From an uncultured bacterium (GTDB taxonomy: Bacteria; Bacillota; Clostridia; Oscillospirales; Ruminococcaceae): a DNA stretch of 64,000 nucleotides. The notes under the pieces were generated by a model. The model saw only the letters and a list, made by a program, of their open reading frames with translations, searched no databases and was not told where the DNA came from. Positions 17,672 through 25,609 of this stretch are shown here, one piece after another. Every line of letters begins with the position of its first letter. Position 1 is the stretch's first letter. The stretch spans positions 12,578-76,577 of the forward strand of contig CAJMSD010000012.1 in assembly GCA_905215965.1 (NCBI GenBank), given 5' to 3'. The translations under genes were made by a program, and so were the position numbers.

Positions 17672-18345
17672 GACGTTCCGCTCCTTTCTGCGATAAAAAT
17701 TTTCCCTGCCGAATCGGCAGTCATTATAAAAATATCCGAGACGGCAAGACGGCGTTCCGACAATATTTTATCCAATTGGCTTTCGGACATTCCTACTCCC
17801 GCAAGTCCACGCTCAAGAAGCTGACCGTCGGAAATGATAAGCTGAGGCGGATCGGTATTATCGGCTTTGATTTTTTCATCGTTTCGGGTAGGCGAATCAT
17901 AAGCCGCCTTTTTCATAACTGATATGCTTCCTGTAGTTTCAACGATAGCGTACTGAACCTCGTCAAGATAAAAAATACCGTTTCCTCTGAGTGAAGTCAT
18001 AAGATCGTCCACCGAAAAGCGAAGATCGTTCATTACCTTGCGGTCAATTTTGCCGTTGCTTATAATTATTTTCGGACGTCCCGAAACAAGTCTGCGTATG
18101 CCGATATGATTAAGCGAAAGCCACGACATTATCACCTCGAAGCAAACAAGCGAAAGAATAGGCGTTATCCCTACGATAAGCGGAATGCTTACATCTTCGA
18201 TGGGCAGAGTCGCGATATTCGAAACAAGAATAGTTATAACAAGCTCGGAGGGCTGAAGCTCGCCGAGCTGTCTTTTTCCCATAAGCCTGACGGCAAAAAT
18301 TACAAGTAAATACAGTATGAGCGAACGCAGAAGAACTATACTCAT
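17668..18345 (-). CDS. DUF421 (YetF-like) membrane protein
   Basis: 225-residue protein with three N-terminal membrane helices (VLLRSLILYLLVIFAVRLMG and following) and a cytoplasmic YetF-type domain holding RPKIIISNGKI and MTSLRGNGIFYLDEVQYAIVE. The Met at 18345 is chosen since AAAGGAG precedes it and the sequence then matches the family; the frame extends 19 codons further upstream. Family members are linked to spores or stress in Bacillus and Clostridia, role unclear. Translationally coupled to DUF4363 and divergent from the peptidoglycan-binding operon. Confidence 0.88.
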   Translation of the reverse strand: MSIVLLRSLILYLLVIFAVRLMGKRQLGELQPSELVITILVSNIATLPIEDVSIPLIVGITPILSLVCFEVIMSWLSLNHIGIRRLVSGRPKIIISNGKIDRKVMNDLRFSVDDLMTSLRGNGIFYLDEVQYAIVETTGSISVMKKAAYDSPTRNDEKIKADNTDPPQLIISDGQLLERGLAGVGMSESQLDKILSERRLAVSDIFIMTADSAGKIFIAERSGTS

Positions 18346-18473
18346 ATAACCAGCTCCTTTACGAATATTTTTCCGTTTTTTCGGAAGAATATACATCGTC
18401 ACATCCGGACGCGCATATATACGGATTTCGGCGAATAATATTAAAAAGTGAAATATTTATCGGAGGCGATCAT

Positions 18474-19250
18474 ATGGATAAAAACGATATTGCAGCACAG
18501 GCTGAGAAATACAAAGAAGAGATGATGAAGCTTTACGGAAAAAGCACTTCCGTTCCGGCGAGCGTTTATGCATCGGACGAAAAAAAGGTGCTTCCTCAGT
18601 CGGAACAACAGCCGGATATCACAACAGAACCTCTCGAAATACCCGAACCCAAAAACACCGTATCAGAACAGCCGGCTCCGCCTGCTCAATCTTCCCGTCA
18701 GGCAGAAGAACCGCAGTCCACAGAAGTCTCTCCATCGGAAGAACAGACTGATCCGGAAGCGGAAGAAATGTATCCCGACTCTGAGCTGAACGATATCCCG
18801 GACGATATGTTTGAAGAAAGCGAAACGACAGAAAATCCTCTTTACTCGGAAGATAATCTTGGAACTTCCGTAGGCTATATTCTCGTCAATGTCAGAACGG
18901 GAGAGGAATCCGATCCGGTAGCGGGAGCAGTTGTAAACATCACCGCAATACACAACGGAAACAGACTTAATATTGCTTCAGGCACAACGGACGAAAGCGG
19001 AAGAACTCAGCGTTTTGAAGTTCCCGTGCCTAAGATAGAGTATTCTCTTTCGCCGGGAAGCGCTGTTCAGCCCTACAGCCTTTTCGACGTTTCAGTGACC
19101 GCAAAAGGATTTTTTAACGCAAGAAGCGTTGATGTTCCTGTATTCGAGGGAATAACCTCGCTGCAAAATTTCAGCATGATACCCGTTCCGCTTTATATGA
19201 AATCAAGCGACGAAACAGTAACCAATTTCAATCAGGAACCGAATCTTTAA
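18474..19250 (+). CDS. Uncharacterised protein with disordered linker and transthyretin-like domain
   Basis: 258 residues. The N-terminus is a short helix (IAAQAEKYKEEMMKLYGK). Residues ~25-120 are a Pro/Glu/Ser-rich acidic linker. Residues ~135-258 resemble a carboxypeptidase-regulatory/transthyretin-like beta sandwich (GYILVNVRTGEESDPVAGAV, then TTDESGRTQRFEVP). No signal peptide or membrane segment, which suggests a cytoplasmic or mother-cell protein. First gene of a three-gene operon; the next ATG is 12 bases downstream with the same AGGAGGTGCGA ribosome site type. A spore-coat or cortex role is inferred from neighbours only. Confidence 0.7.
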   Translation: MDKNDIAAQAEKYKEEMMKLYGKSTSVPASVYASDEKKVLPQSEQQPDITTEPLEIPEPKNTVSEQPAPPAQSSRQAEEPQSTEVSPSEEQTDPEAEEMYPDSELNDIPDDMFEESETTENPLYSEDNLGTSVGYILVNVRTGEESDPVAGAVVNITAIHNGNRLNIASGTTDESGRTQRFEVPVPKIEYSLSPGSAVQPYSLFDVSVTAKGFFNARSVDVPVFEGITSLQNFSMIPVPLYMKSSDETVTNFNQEPNL

Positions 19251-19262
19251 AGGAGGTGCGAT

Positions 19263-20666
19263 ATGCTGACAGGAACACCGTATATTCCCGAAACGATCAC
19301 AGTACATCTGGGAACTCCGGATTCAAACGCCGCCAATGTAACAGTAAGCTTTCCCGAATATATCAAAAACGTAGCGTCGAGCGAGATCTATCCTACATGG
19401 CCGGAAAACGCGCTCAGAGCGAATATCTACGCTATAGTAAGCTTTGCGCTGAACCGTATCTATACCGAATGGTATCGTTCGAGAGGATACGATTTCGATA
19501 TAACCTCTTCGACGCAATTCGATCAGAAATTTATTAACAACAGAGAAATTTTCGAAAATATTTCTCTGCTTGTCGATGAGCTTTTCAACGATTATGTTCG
19601 CCGCCAGGGAACTGTCGAGCCTTTGTTTACCGCATTCTGCAACGGAACGACCACAACCTGTTCAGGACTTTCTCAATGGGGAACGGTCTCTCTCGCCGAA
19701 CAAGGCATGACTCCATACGAAATTTTGCAGTACTATTACGGAGATGATATCGATATTGTGAAAAATGCGCCTGTACGTTCGACCATGCCGTCGTTTCCCG
19801 GAATCGACCTTGAAATCGGATCTGCCGGAAATGACGTCAGATTTCTTCAAGTATATCTTAACAGGATTTCAAGAAATTATCCCGCTATCCCTAAGATCCC
19901 TGTTATCGACGGTATTTTCGGCAGCGAGACCGAAGAAGCTGTTCGGAAATTTCAGGAAATATTCAGTATGTCGCCGACGGGAATTGTTGATGAAGCAACA
20001 TGGTACAGGATCACGTATATTTACGCAAGCGTAAAGCATATTGCCGAGCTTAATTCCGAGGGACTTACTCCCGAGGAAGCGTCGCTTCAGTATACCGAAG
20101 ATCTGAGGCTCGGAATGCAGGGAGATATCGTGAGAATCGTACAGTATTACCTTGCAGTCATCGGCGCATATTACGAAGCTGTTACTCCCGTCTCCATAAC
20201 AGGCTACTTCGGAGAGGAGACCGAGAATTCCGTAAAATCATTTCAGCGTGTTTTCGGACTTCCTCAGACCGGAGTGATCGACAGAGCCACATGGAACGAA
20301 ATGTTCCGCGCTTATCAGGGAATAATCGATTCCGTTCCCTTTGATGCGTCGACCAAGATAATCCTCTATCCGGGAAAGGTTCTGAAAGAGGGCATGACAA
20401 GCGAGTATGTGCGTCTGATGCAGGAGTATCTTACCGTGATAAATCAAGCGTATCCCAACATTCCTGCCGTAAACAATACAGGTTATTTCGGACCGCTTAC
20501 AAAGCAGTCTGTTATCGCTTTTCAGAATCAGTTTGATCTTTCTCCCGACGGCATTGTGGACGCTGTTACATGGGATACTCTTACGGAAATTTATTCTTCA
20601 CTTGTATTCGGTTTAGATAAGCGGCCTTATCAGAATCCCGGTTACACTATAAGCTCAAATACATAA
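19263..20666 (+). CDS. SpoIID-like domain protein with three peptidoglycan-binding repeats
   Basis: 467 residues, no signal peptide. The N-terminal ~170 residues match the SpoIID/LytB fold: WPENALRANIYAIVSFALNR corresponds to the EALKAQAVAARTYAL block that holds the catalytic Glu in SpoIID, and CSGLSQWGTVSLAEQGMTPY followed by EILQYYYGD matches its C-terminal motif. Three PG_binding_1 domains follow (about 180-260, 275-360, 370-455), each with a G-x-FGxxTExxVxxFQ pattern and TGIVDxATWxxI end. SpoIID is a peptidoglycan lytic transglycosylase in engulfment; this protein may act on cortex or forespore wall. Operon with the flanking genes. Confidence 0.8.
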   Translation: MLTGTPYIPETITVHLGTPDSNAANVTVSFPEYIKNVASSEIYPTWPENALRANIYAIVSFALNRIYTEWYRSRGYDFDITSSTQFDQKFINNREIFENISLLVDELFNDYVRRQGTVEPLFTAFCNGTTTTCSGLSQWGTVSLAEQGMTPYEILQYYYGDDIDIVKNAPVRSTMPSFPGIDLEIGSAGNDVRFLQVYLNRISRNYPAIPKIPVIDGIFGSETEEAVRKFQEIFSMSPTGIVDEATWYRITYIYASVKHIAELNSEGLTPEEASLQYTEDLRLGMQGDIVRIVQYYLAVIGAYYEAVTPVSITGYFGEETENSVKSFQRVFGLPQTGVIDRATWNEMFRAYQGIIDSVPFDASTKIILYPGKVLKEGMTSEYVRLMQEYLTVINQAYPNIPAVNNTGYFGPLTKQSVIAFQNQFDLSPDGIVDAVTWDTLTEIYSSLVFGLDKRPYQNPGYTISSNT

Positions 20667-20678
20667 CGGAGGTGCGAA

Positions 20679-21203
20679 ATGACATATACGGCAGCGCAGA
20701 AAAGAGCTCATATAAACGAACTTCAAAGATATCTTCATGCAATTTCATACTTTGACGTAAGGATACCGACAGTCATTCCCGACGGTATCTACGGTAGGGA
20801 GACCGAAACGGCGGTACGCGCCTTTCAGCGGGCCTACGGTCTGAAAGATACGGGAAATACCGATTTCAATACGTGGAATAAAATAATCAGTGTTTACAGA
20901 GAATATGTAAACAGAACTCCTTTCGCATACGATATTTTTCCGTCGCATAAATATGTTATGCGAGAGGGAGACAGCGGACTTCTTGTATATATTCTTCAGG
21001 CAATGCTCAACGATATCGGAAAGCGGCACGACAATATGCCCGATCTTGACGTAAACGGCGTATACGATAAGGCTACGGCAAATGCGGTAAGGAATTTTCA
21101 GCGTACCGTCAATCTAAATCAGACAGGTTTAGTGAATGCTCCCACATGGAATATGCTGACAAAAACAAGCGAGCATATGAACAAGGTTGTTTCTAATAAT
21201 TAA
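20679..21203 (+). CDS. Peptidoglycan-binding protein with two PG_binding_1 domains
   Basis: 174 residues made almost entirely of two PG_binding_1 repeats (about 10-70 and 90-165), with GIYGRETETAVRAFQRAYGL and GVYDKATANAVRNFQRTVNL as their core helices. No signal peptide and no catalytic domain. It follows the SpoIID-like gene by 12 bases with a CGGAGGTGCGAA ribosome site nearly identical to that gene's, and its repeats resemble those of the neighbour, suggesting duplication within the operon. Confidence 0.85.
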   Translation: MTYTAAQKRAHINELQRYLHAISYFDVRIPTVIPDGIYGRETETAVRAFQRAYGLKDTGNTDFNTWNKIISVYREYVNRTPFAYDIFPSHKYVMREGDSGLLVYILQAMLNDIGKRHDNMPDLDVNGVYDKATANAVRNFQRTVNLNQTGLVNAPTWNMLTKTSEHMNKVVSNN

Positions 21204-21242
21204 AAGGCGTTCTCTTGATTAATATTACTCTTTCCTCAAACA

Positions 21243-21274
21243 AAAGCTCCCTCCAAATCGGAGGGAGCTTTATT
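21243..21274. terminator. Bidirectional terminator
   Basis: AGCTCCCTCC / GGAGGGAGCT with loop AAATC, A-rich on the left and T-rich on the right. It ends both the peptidoglycan-binding operon (+) and the PEPCK gene (-). Confidence 0.88.
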
Positions 21275-21289
21275 GCTGTTATTGTTCGA

Positions 21290-23122
21290 TTACTTGTTAA
21301 GTCTTGCTTCAATCTTATCAAGCTCTTCATAAAGAGCAGCAGGGATCTTTCCGCCCTTAGCAGCAATATCATCATTGTAATATCTGCGCATTTCAGCGAT
21401 CTCTTTCTTCCAGAGGTCGGTGTCAACGTTAAGGAGCTTATCCATAATCTCGGGAGTAACCTCGTCCTCGATGCCGGAAACATTGATATCGCCCTTCTTA
21501 GGCAGATAACCGATAGCTGTTTCATCAGCGTCAACAGTTCCCTCACATCTCTTGATGATCCAGTCGAGAACTCTCATGTTATCGCCGAATCCTGGCCAGA
21601 TAAAGTTGCCGTTCTCGTCCTGCTTGAACCAGTTTACATTAAAGATCTTAGGAGCCTTGTCGCCGAGCTTCTCGCCCATTTCGAGCCAGTGTGCCCAGTA
21701 ATCGCCGACATTGTATCCGATAAACGGCTTCATAGCCATAGGATCGTGACGGAGTACGCCTACTGCGCCTGCAGCTGCGGCTGTTGTCTCGGAAGAAACA
21801 GCAGAGCCTACATAAGTTCCGTGAGTCCAGTCAAACGACTGATATACAAGAGGAGTTGTCGATGCGCGGCGGCCGCCGAATACGATAGCAGAAACCGGAA
21901 CACCCTCGGGATTATCGAATTCAGGTGAGATACAAGGACAGTTAACAGCAGGAGCTGTAAAACGTGAATTTGGATGAGCAAGCTTCTGATTCTTGCCGTC
22001 AGGACCGATAACAGCTGTAAATTCCTTGCCGTTTACCTTAGCGCCCTTCCACTCTGTAGCGTCCTCGGGAGGATTCTTGTCAAGACCTTCCCACCAAACA
22101 GTGTTGTCAGCGTTATTGAGAGCAACGTTGGTGAAGATAGCGTTCTTCATTGTGGAAGCAAGAGCATTGTAGTTGGACTTAGCGTTTGTTCCGGGAGCAA
22201 CTCCGAAGAAGCCATTTTCCGGATTGATAGCGTAAAGTCTGCCGTCCTTGCCGGGCTTGAGCCAAGCGATATCGTCGCCGACTGTGAATACCTTATAGCC
22301 GTCCTTGAGGTAGCCCTCGGGAGGAATAAGCATTGCAAGGTTGGTCTTTCCGCAGGCAGACGGGAAAGCGGCACAAATGTACTTTGTTTCGCCGTTCGGC
22401 TTCTGTACGCCGAGAATAAGCATATGTTCAGCCATCCAGCCTTCGTTCTTACCCTGGAATGATGCTATACGAAGAGCAAAGCACTTCTTGCTGAGGATAA
22501 CGTTTCCGCCGTAAGCAGAATTGATTGACCAGATAGTATTGTCCTCAGGGAACTGAACGATATATCTGTTTTCAGGATCAACGTTAGCCTTTGAATGGAG
22601 ACCTCTTACGAAGTCATTGGAATCGCCGAGCTTATCAAAAGCAGCCTTGCCCATTCTTGTCATAATATTCATATTGAGAACAACGTAGATAGAATCCGTG
22701 ATCTCAACGCCGACCTTAGAGATAGGCGAAGCTACAGGGCCCATTGAGTAAGGGATAATATACATTGTCTGACCCTTCATTACGCCGTCGTACATAGGTC
22801 TGAGCTTAGCGTACATTTCCTGAGGATCGCACCAGTTGTTAGTCGGACCAGCATCTTCCTTTGTTCTTGTACAAATGAAAGTTCTGTCCTCAACACGGGC
22901 AACATCGTTTACGGCTGTTCTATGGTAAAGACAGCCGGGAAGCTTCTCCTGATTAAGGTAATACATTTTATTGGGGTCGCCGTCGGGAAGCGAAGTGACC
23001 TGAGCGGTAAGCTCGTCAAGCTGCTCCTTTGAACCGTCGATCCATACAACCTTATCAGGCTTGCAGAGTTTGATCATCTCCTCGACCCACTTTAAAACAT
23101 TTGCATTGTTTGTCAGTGACAT
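21290..23122 (-). CDS. pckG: Phosphoenolpyruvate carboxykinase (GTP)
   Basis: Interconverts oxaloacetate + GTP and phosphoenolpyruvate + GDP + CO2. In fermenting Ruminococcus it is thought to run toward oxaloacetate on the succinate pathway. The 610 residues are normal for the GTP class. Motifs: P-loop FPSACGKTNLAMLIPPEGY, metal site VGDDIAWLKPG, and GYNVGDYWAHWLEMG. The ATG has AGGAGG at a suitable distance. Monocistronic with a perfect promoter at 23213-23241 and a leader containing a GAGGAA/TTCCTC hairpin. Confidence 0.97.
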   Translation of the reverse strand: MSLTNNANVLKWVEEMIKLCKPDKVVWIDGSKEQLDELTAQVTSLPDGDPNKMYYLNQEKLPGCLYHRTAVNDVARVEDRTFICTRTKEDAGPTNNWCDPQEMYAKLRPMYDGVMKGQTMYIIPYSMGPVASPISKVGVEITDSIYVVLNMNIMTRMGKAAFDKLGDSNDFVRGLHSKANVDPENRYIVQFPEDNTIWSINSAYGGNVILSKKCFALRIASFQGKNEGWMAEHMLILGVQKPNGETKYICAAFPSACGKTNLAMLIPPEGYLKDGYKVFTVGDDIAWLKPGKDGRLYAINPENGFFGVAPGTNAKSNYNALASTMKNAIFTNVALNNADNTVWWEGLDKNPPEDATEWKGAKVNGKEFTAVIGPDGKNQKLAHPNSRFTAPAVNCPCISPEFDNPEGVPVSAIVFGGRRASTTPLVYQSFDWTHGTYVGSAVSSETTAAAAGAVGVLRHDPMAMKPFIGYNVGDYWAHWLEMGEKLGDKAPKIFNVNWFKQDENGNFIWPGFGDNMRVLDWIIKRCEGTVDADETAIGYLPKKGDINVSGIEDEVTPEIMDKLLNVDTDLWKKEIAEMRRYYNDDIAAKGGKIPAALYEELDKIEARLNK

Positions 23123-23212
23123 TATAAAAACCTCCTAATTTTACACAAAATATTAAATGCAGCCGTGCGTGACAGCCTAAGAGGAACAAATTTCAAAAAT
23201 TCCTCAAATACT

Positions 23213-23241
23213 ATTATATACAATTTTTATCCAACTGTCAA
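23213..23241 (-). promoter_or_regulatory. Consensus promoter of pckG
   Basis: Minus strand TTGACA (23241-23236), 17 bases, TATAAT (23218-23213). Both hexamers perfect. Confidence 0.85.
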
Positions 23242-23481
23242 TAGCTAACAGGCGCAAAAAATAATTTTAAGCCATGCGTGTTTTTTATTGAAGCTGAAGC
23301 TCATATTCGGGTATGTTTTTGTAGATAACAAACAAAAACACATAACAAGTTACGGTAATGATGTACAATACAGCGAATCGGCAGATTTGAAATGAAAAAT
23401 GAGATAGTGAGAGAAATCGAGAAAATCAAAGAGAAACCGAGAGTTTTCAGGATATAAATTGAAAAAAATATGATTTTGCCC

Positions 23482-23510
23482 TTGACAAAGCTTTGAAAGT
23501 CGTGTATAAT
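23482..23510 (+). promoter_or_regulatory. Consensus promoter of rplM-rpsI
   Basis: TTGACA at 23482-23487, 17 bases, TATAAT at 23505-23510. Both hexamers perfect. Confidence 0.9.
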
Positions 23511-23516
23511 AGTTCT

Positions 23517-23599
23517 TGCACTGTCAGGAATATGTTGTAATTCCGCCTTTGCGGACTCGAAAATCCTTGACGAAAATAAATATTACGGAGGAAATAAAT
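23517..23599 (+). promoter_or_regulatory. Probable L13 ribosomal-protein leader
   Basis: The 5' UTR folds into an outer stem GTC-AGGA (23523-23529) with TCCTTGAC (23564-23571, one bulge) enclosing a hairpin TCCGC-CTTT-GCGGA (23542-23555). Position, size and shape fit the Firmicutes L13 leader, by which L13 represses its own operon. A covariance search would settle it. Confidence 0.6.
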
Positions 23600-24028
23600 A
23601 TGTCAACAACTTTGGCTAAACCCCAGGAAATCAAGCGTACCTGGTATATCCTCGATGCAGAGGGTCAGCCTCTCGGACGTGTCGCAGCTAAGGCAGCTCA
23701 CATTCTCAGAGGCAAGCACAAGCCTACCTATACTCCTAACGTAGATTGCGGCGATCACGTTATCGTTATCAACTGCGCTAAGGCTATTCTTACAGGCAAG
23801 AAGCTTGAGCAGAAAAAATATTACTGGCACACAGGCTGGATCGGCGGTCTTAAAGAGATCTCTTATAAAGATATGATGGCTGATCAGGCTGACAAAGCTA
23901 TGACTATCGCTGTAAACGGAATGCTCCCGAACAACTCGCTCGGCAGAGCTCAGCTCAAGAGACTCAGAACCTATAAGGACGCTAATCACAAAAATGCGGC
24001 TCAGAAGCCCGTTGCTTACGAATTATAA
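23600..24028 (+). CDS. rplM: Ribosomal protein L13 (uL13)
   Basis: 142 residues. Typical features: TWYILDAEGQPLGRVAAKAAHI near the start, HKPTYTPNVDCGDHVIVINC and the K-x-YYWHTGWIGGLK block. The frame is open from 23516, but the ATG at 23600 has GGAGG nine bases upstream and matches family length; the longer form would overrun the leader. Part of the large subunit. Operon with rpsI, 18 bases apart. Confidence 0.97.
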   Translation: MSTTLAKPQEIKRTWYILDAEGQPLGRVAAKAAHILRGKHKPTYTPNVDCGDHVIVINCAKAILTGKKLEQKKYYWHTGWIGGLKEISYKDMMADQADKAMTIAVNGMLPNNSLGRAQLKRLRTYKDANHKNAAQKPVAYEL

Positions 24029-24046
24029 TTAAAGGAGGCGCTTCAA

Positions 24047-24448
24047 ATGTATGAATCAAAGGTAAAATACTACTACGGAACCGGCAGAAGAAAGCACTCC
24101 GTTGCAAGAGTAAGGATCTATCCCGGTACAGGTAACGTTACAATCAACGGCAGAAACATCGACGATTATTTTGGCCTTGAAACCCTCAAGCTTATCGTTC
24201 GTCAGCCTCTCGCTCTCACCGATAACCTCGATAAATTCGATATTGTCTGCACTGTTGCAGGCGGCGGTGTTACCGGTCAGGCAGGCGCTATCAGACACGG
24301 TCTTTCAAGAGCTCTTCTCGAATTCGATGCTGAGCTTCGTCCTGCACTTAAGAAGGCTGGTTTCCTCACTCGTGATCCACGTATGAAGGAAAGAAAGAAG
24401 TACGGTCTCAAAGCTGCCCGTCGTGCTCCTCAGTTCTCAAAGAGATAA
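24047..24448 (+). CDS. rpsI: Ribosomal protein S9 (uS9)
   Basis: 133 residues. Begins VKYYYGTGRRKHSVARVRIYPGTG, contains VAGGGVTGQAGAIRHGLSRAL and ends with the canonical KARRAPQFSKR-type tail that reaches the P-site tRNA in the small subunit. SD AAAGGAGG. Second gene of the rplM operon, followed by a strong terminator. Confidence 0.97.
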   Translation: MYESKVKYYYGTGRRKHSVARVRIYPGTGNVTINGRNIDDYFGLETLKLIVRQPLALTDNLDKFDIVCTVAGGGVTGQAGAIRHGLSRALLEFDAELRPALKKAGFLTRDPRMKERKKYGLKAARRAPQFSKR

Positions 24449-24474
24449 TTATATTTCAATTATCACATACAACA

Positions 24475-24510
24475 AACCTCGAAAATACAATATTTTCGAG
24501 GTTTTATTTT
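24475..24510 (+). terminator. Terminator of rplM-rpsI
   Basis: AACCTCGAAAATA / TATTTTCGAGGTT, thirteen pairs with loop CAA, then TTATTTTT. Confidence 0.92.
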
Positions 24511-24666
24511 TCCGCCTGATAGGATATATTGAGAACTTTCGCAAATCGCAAACTTTACAGATATACCTATCGCCGTCACGCTTGTACATTACCGCCAAAC
24601 CTTAGAATAAAATCTGTAAAATTATAGGCACTTTAACAAATGATATTTGTTTTACGATGTACCGTA

Positions 24667-24695
24667 GTGACTTTATCAATTTTGTATGGTATAAT
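24667..24695 (+). promoter_or_regulatory. Probable promoter of the DUF2225 gene
   Basis: GTGACT at 24667-24672, 17 bases ending TGG, TATAAT at 24690-24695 with extended -10. The stretch 24512-24666 before it shows nothing I can assign. Confidence 0.5.
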
Positions 24696-24730
24696 AAAAA
24701 TACATTATCTAATTTGCAAGGAGATTAATT

Positions 24731-25387
24731 ATGAAAAAAGTCAGAGTTGGAAATTTTGAAATAGAATGCAGCGTCTGCAAAAATCGCGCGCCTTTCACCA
24801 GAATCATGGAATCCGATGCCTCAATGGCTCCCGACCTTGATCTTCGTCCATCGCAGCCTCATCGTAAAACAATGATGTTCTGGGTCACGGAGTGCCCGGA
24901 ATGCGGATACTGTCACGGAAGCGTTGCACTCCCCTTTAGTGGAGAACGCAGCTATTTTGAAAGCGAGGAATACAAAAACTGCGGAGGAATCTCGGCTGAA
25001 AATCCCCTTACCGTAAAGTTCCTGAAAAAAGCTCTTGTCTGCATGAAAAACGGCGAGATGATCGAAGCCGTACAATCCTACTTATATGCAGCCTGGACTG
25101 CCGACGACGATAAAAACGAAAAGCTTGCCGCCGACTGCCGTCATGCCGCGATAGCTCTCATTGAAAACAACCCCGAAAGCTTCAAAGGGAACGACAACAT
25201 CGCCGTTCTCAAAGCCGATATGCTCAGACGCTGCGGCGACTTCGAACAAGTCATCTCCGAATACAAAGGCAGAAGATTTTCAAATCCGCTCTTCGGCGTC
25301 CTCTGCGATTTTCAGGTTAAGCTTGCCCTGAAAAAAGACAGCCGCGTTTATACAACCGACAGCATCCCCGGTGTTAAAGCCAGATAA
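24731..25387 (+). CDS. DUF2225 family protein
   Basis: 218-residue cytoplasmic protein. N-terminus with zinc-binding Cys pairs: CSVCKNRAPF and CPECGYCHGS, between which RPSQPHRKTMMFWVTE matches DUF2225. The C-terminal half is helical and TPR-like (FLKKALVCMKNGEMIEAVQSYLYAAW; DMLRRCGDFEQVISEYKG). No assigned function. SD AAGGAGA before the ATG. Monocistronic, followed by a hairpin-rich intergenic stretch. Confidence 0.85.
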   Translation: MKKVRVGNFEIECSVCKNRAPFTRIMESDASMAPDLDLRPSQPHRKTMMFWVTECPECGYCHGSVALPFSGERSYFESEEYKNCGGISAENPLTVKFLKKALVCMKNGEMIEAVQSYLYAAWTADDDKNEKLAADCRHAAIALIENNPESFKGNDNIAVLKADMLRRCGDFEQVISEYKGRRFSNPLFGVLCDFQVKLALKKDSRVYTTDSIPGVKAR

Positions 25388-25430
25388 ACTTTTGGCTTCC
25401 CCAGACCCCTTTCCAAAGACTTTTATTTCA

Positions 25431-25468
25431 TTTTTCCCAATAGGGGCTAAAGCCCCTATTGGGAAAAA
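25431..25468. repeat. Long perfect hairpin in intergenic stretch
   Basis: A 17-pair perfect stem (left arm 25431-25447, right arm 25452-25468) built on CCCAATAGGGGC / GCCCCTATTGGG with loop TAAA. It has no clear T-run of its own beyond the stem and may be a repeat element as much as a terminator of the DUF2225 gene. Confidence 0.8.
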
Positions 25469-25495
25469 TCAGCTGAAGTTTTAGGAAGGGAGTTT

Positions 25496-25548
25496 GAGGG
25501 AGAACCCTTTTTCAAAAGGGTTTCCCTCAATAGACTACACAAGTAGTC
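25496..25548. repeat. Two further intergenic hairpins
   Basis: GAGGGAGAACCCTTTT pairs with AAAAGGGTTTCCCTC (one bulge) at about 25497-25530, and GACTAC/GTAGTC with loop ACAA follows at 25533-25548. Sequences of this AGGGAACCCTTTT...AAAAGGGTT type are, from memory, common intergenic elements in Ruminococcus-like genomes. Confidence 0.65.
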
Positions 25549-25571
25549 AAAACTTTGTCATATAAAATAAT

Positions 25572-25605
25572 AGCCCGAGAAGAAATTATCTTCTCGGGCT
25601 TTATT
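25572..25605. terminator. Terminator of rpoBC (bidirectional shape)
   Basis: AGCCCGAGAAGA / TCTTCTCGGGCT, twelve perfect pairs with loop AATTA, just beyond the rpoC stop. T-rich on the minus strand (ATTATTTTATA). Confidence 0.9.
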
Positions 25606-25609
25606 ACAT

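Noticed and set aside
23392..23457. 21-codon frame MKNEIVREIEKIKEKPRVFR-I before the rplM promoter
   Set aside because: No SD and no promoter of its own that I can see; probably chance in a GA-rich stretch.
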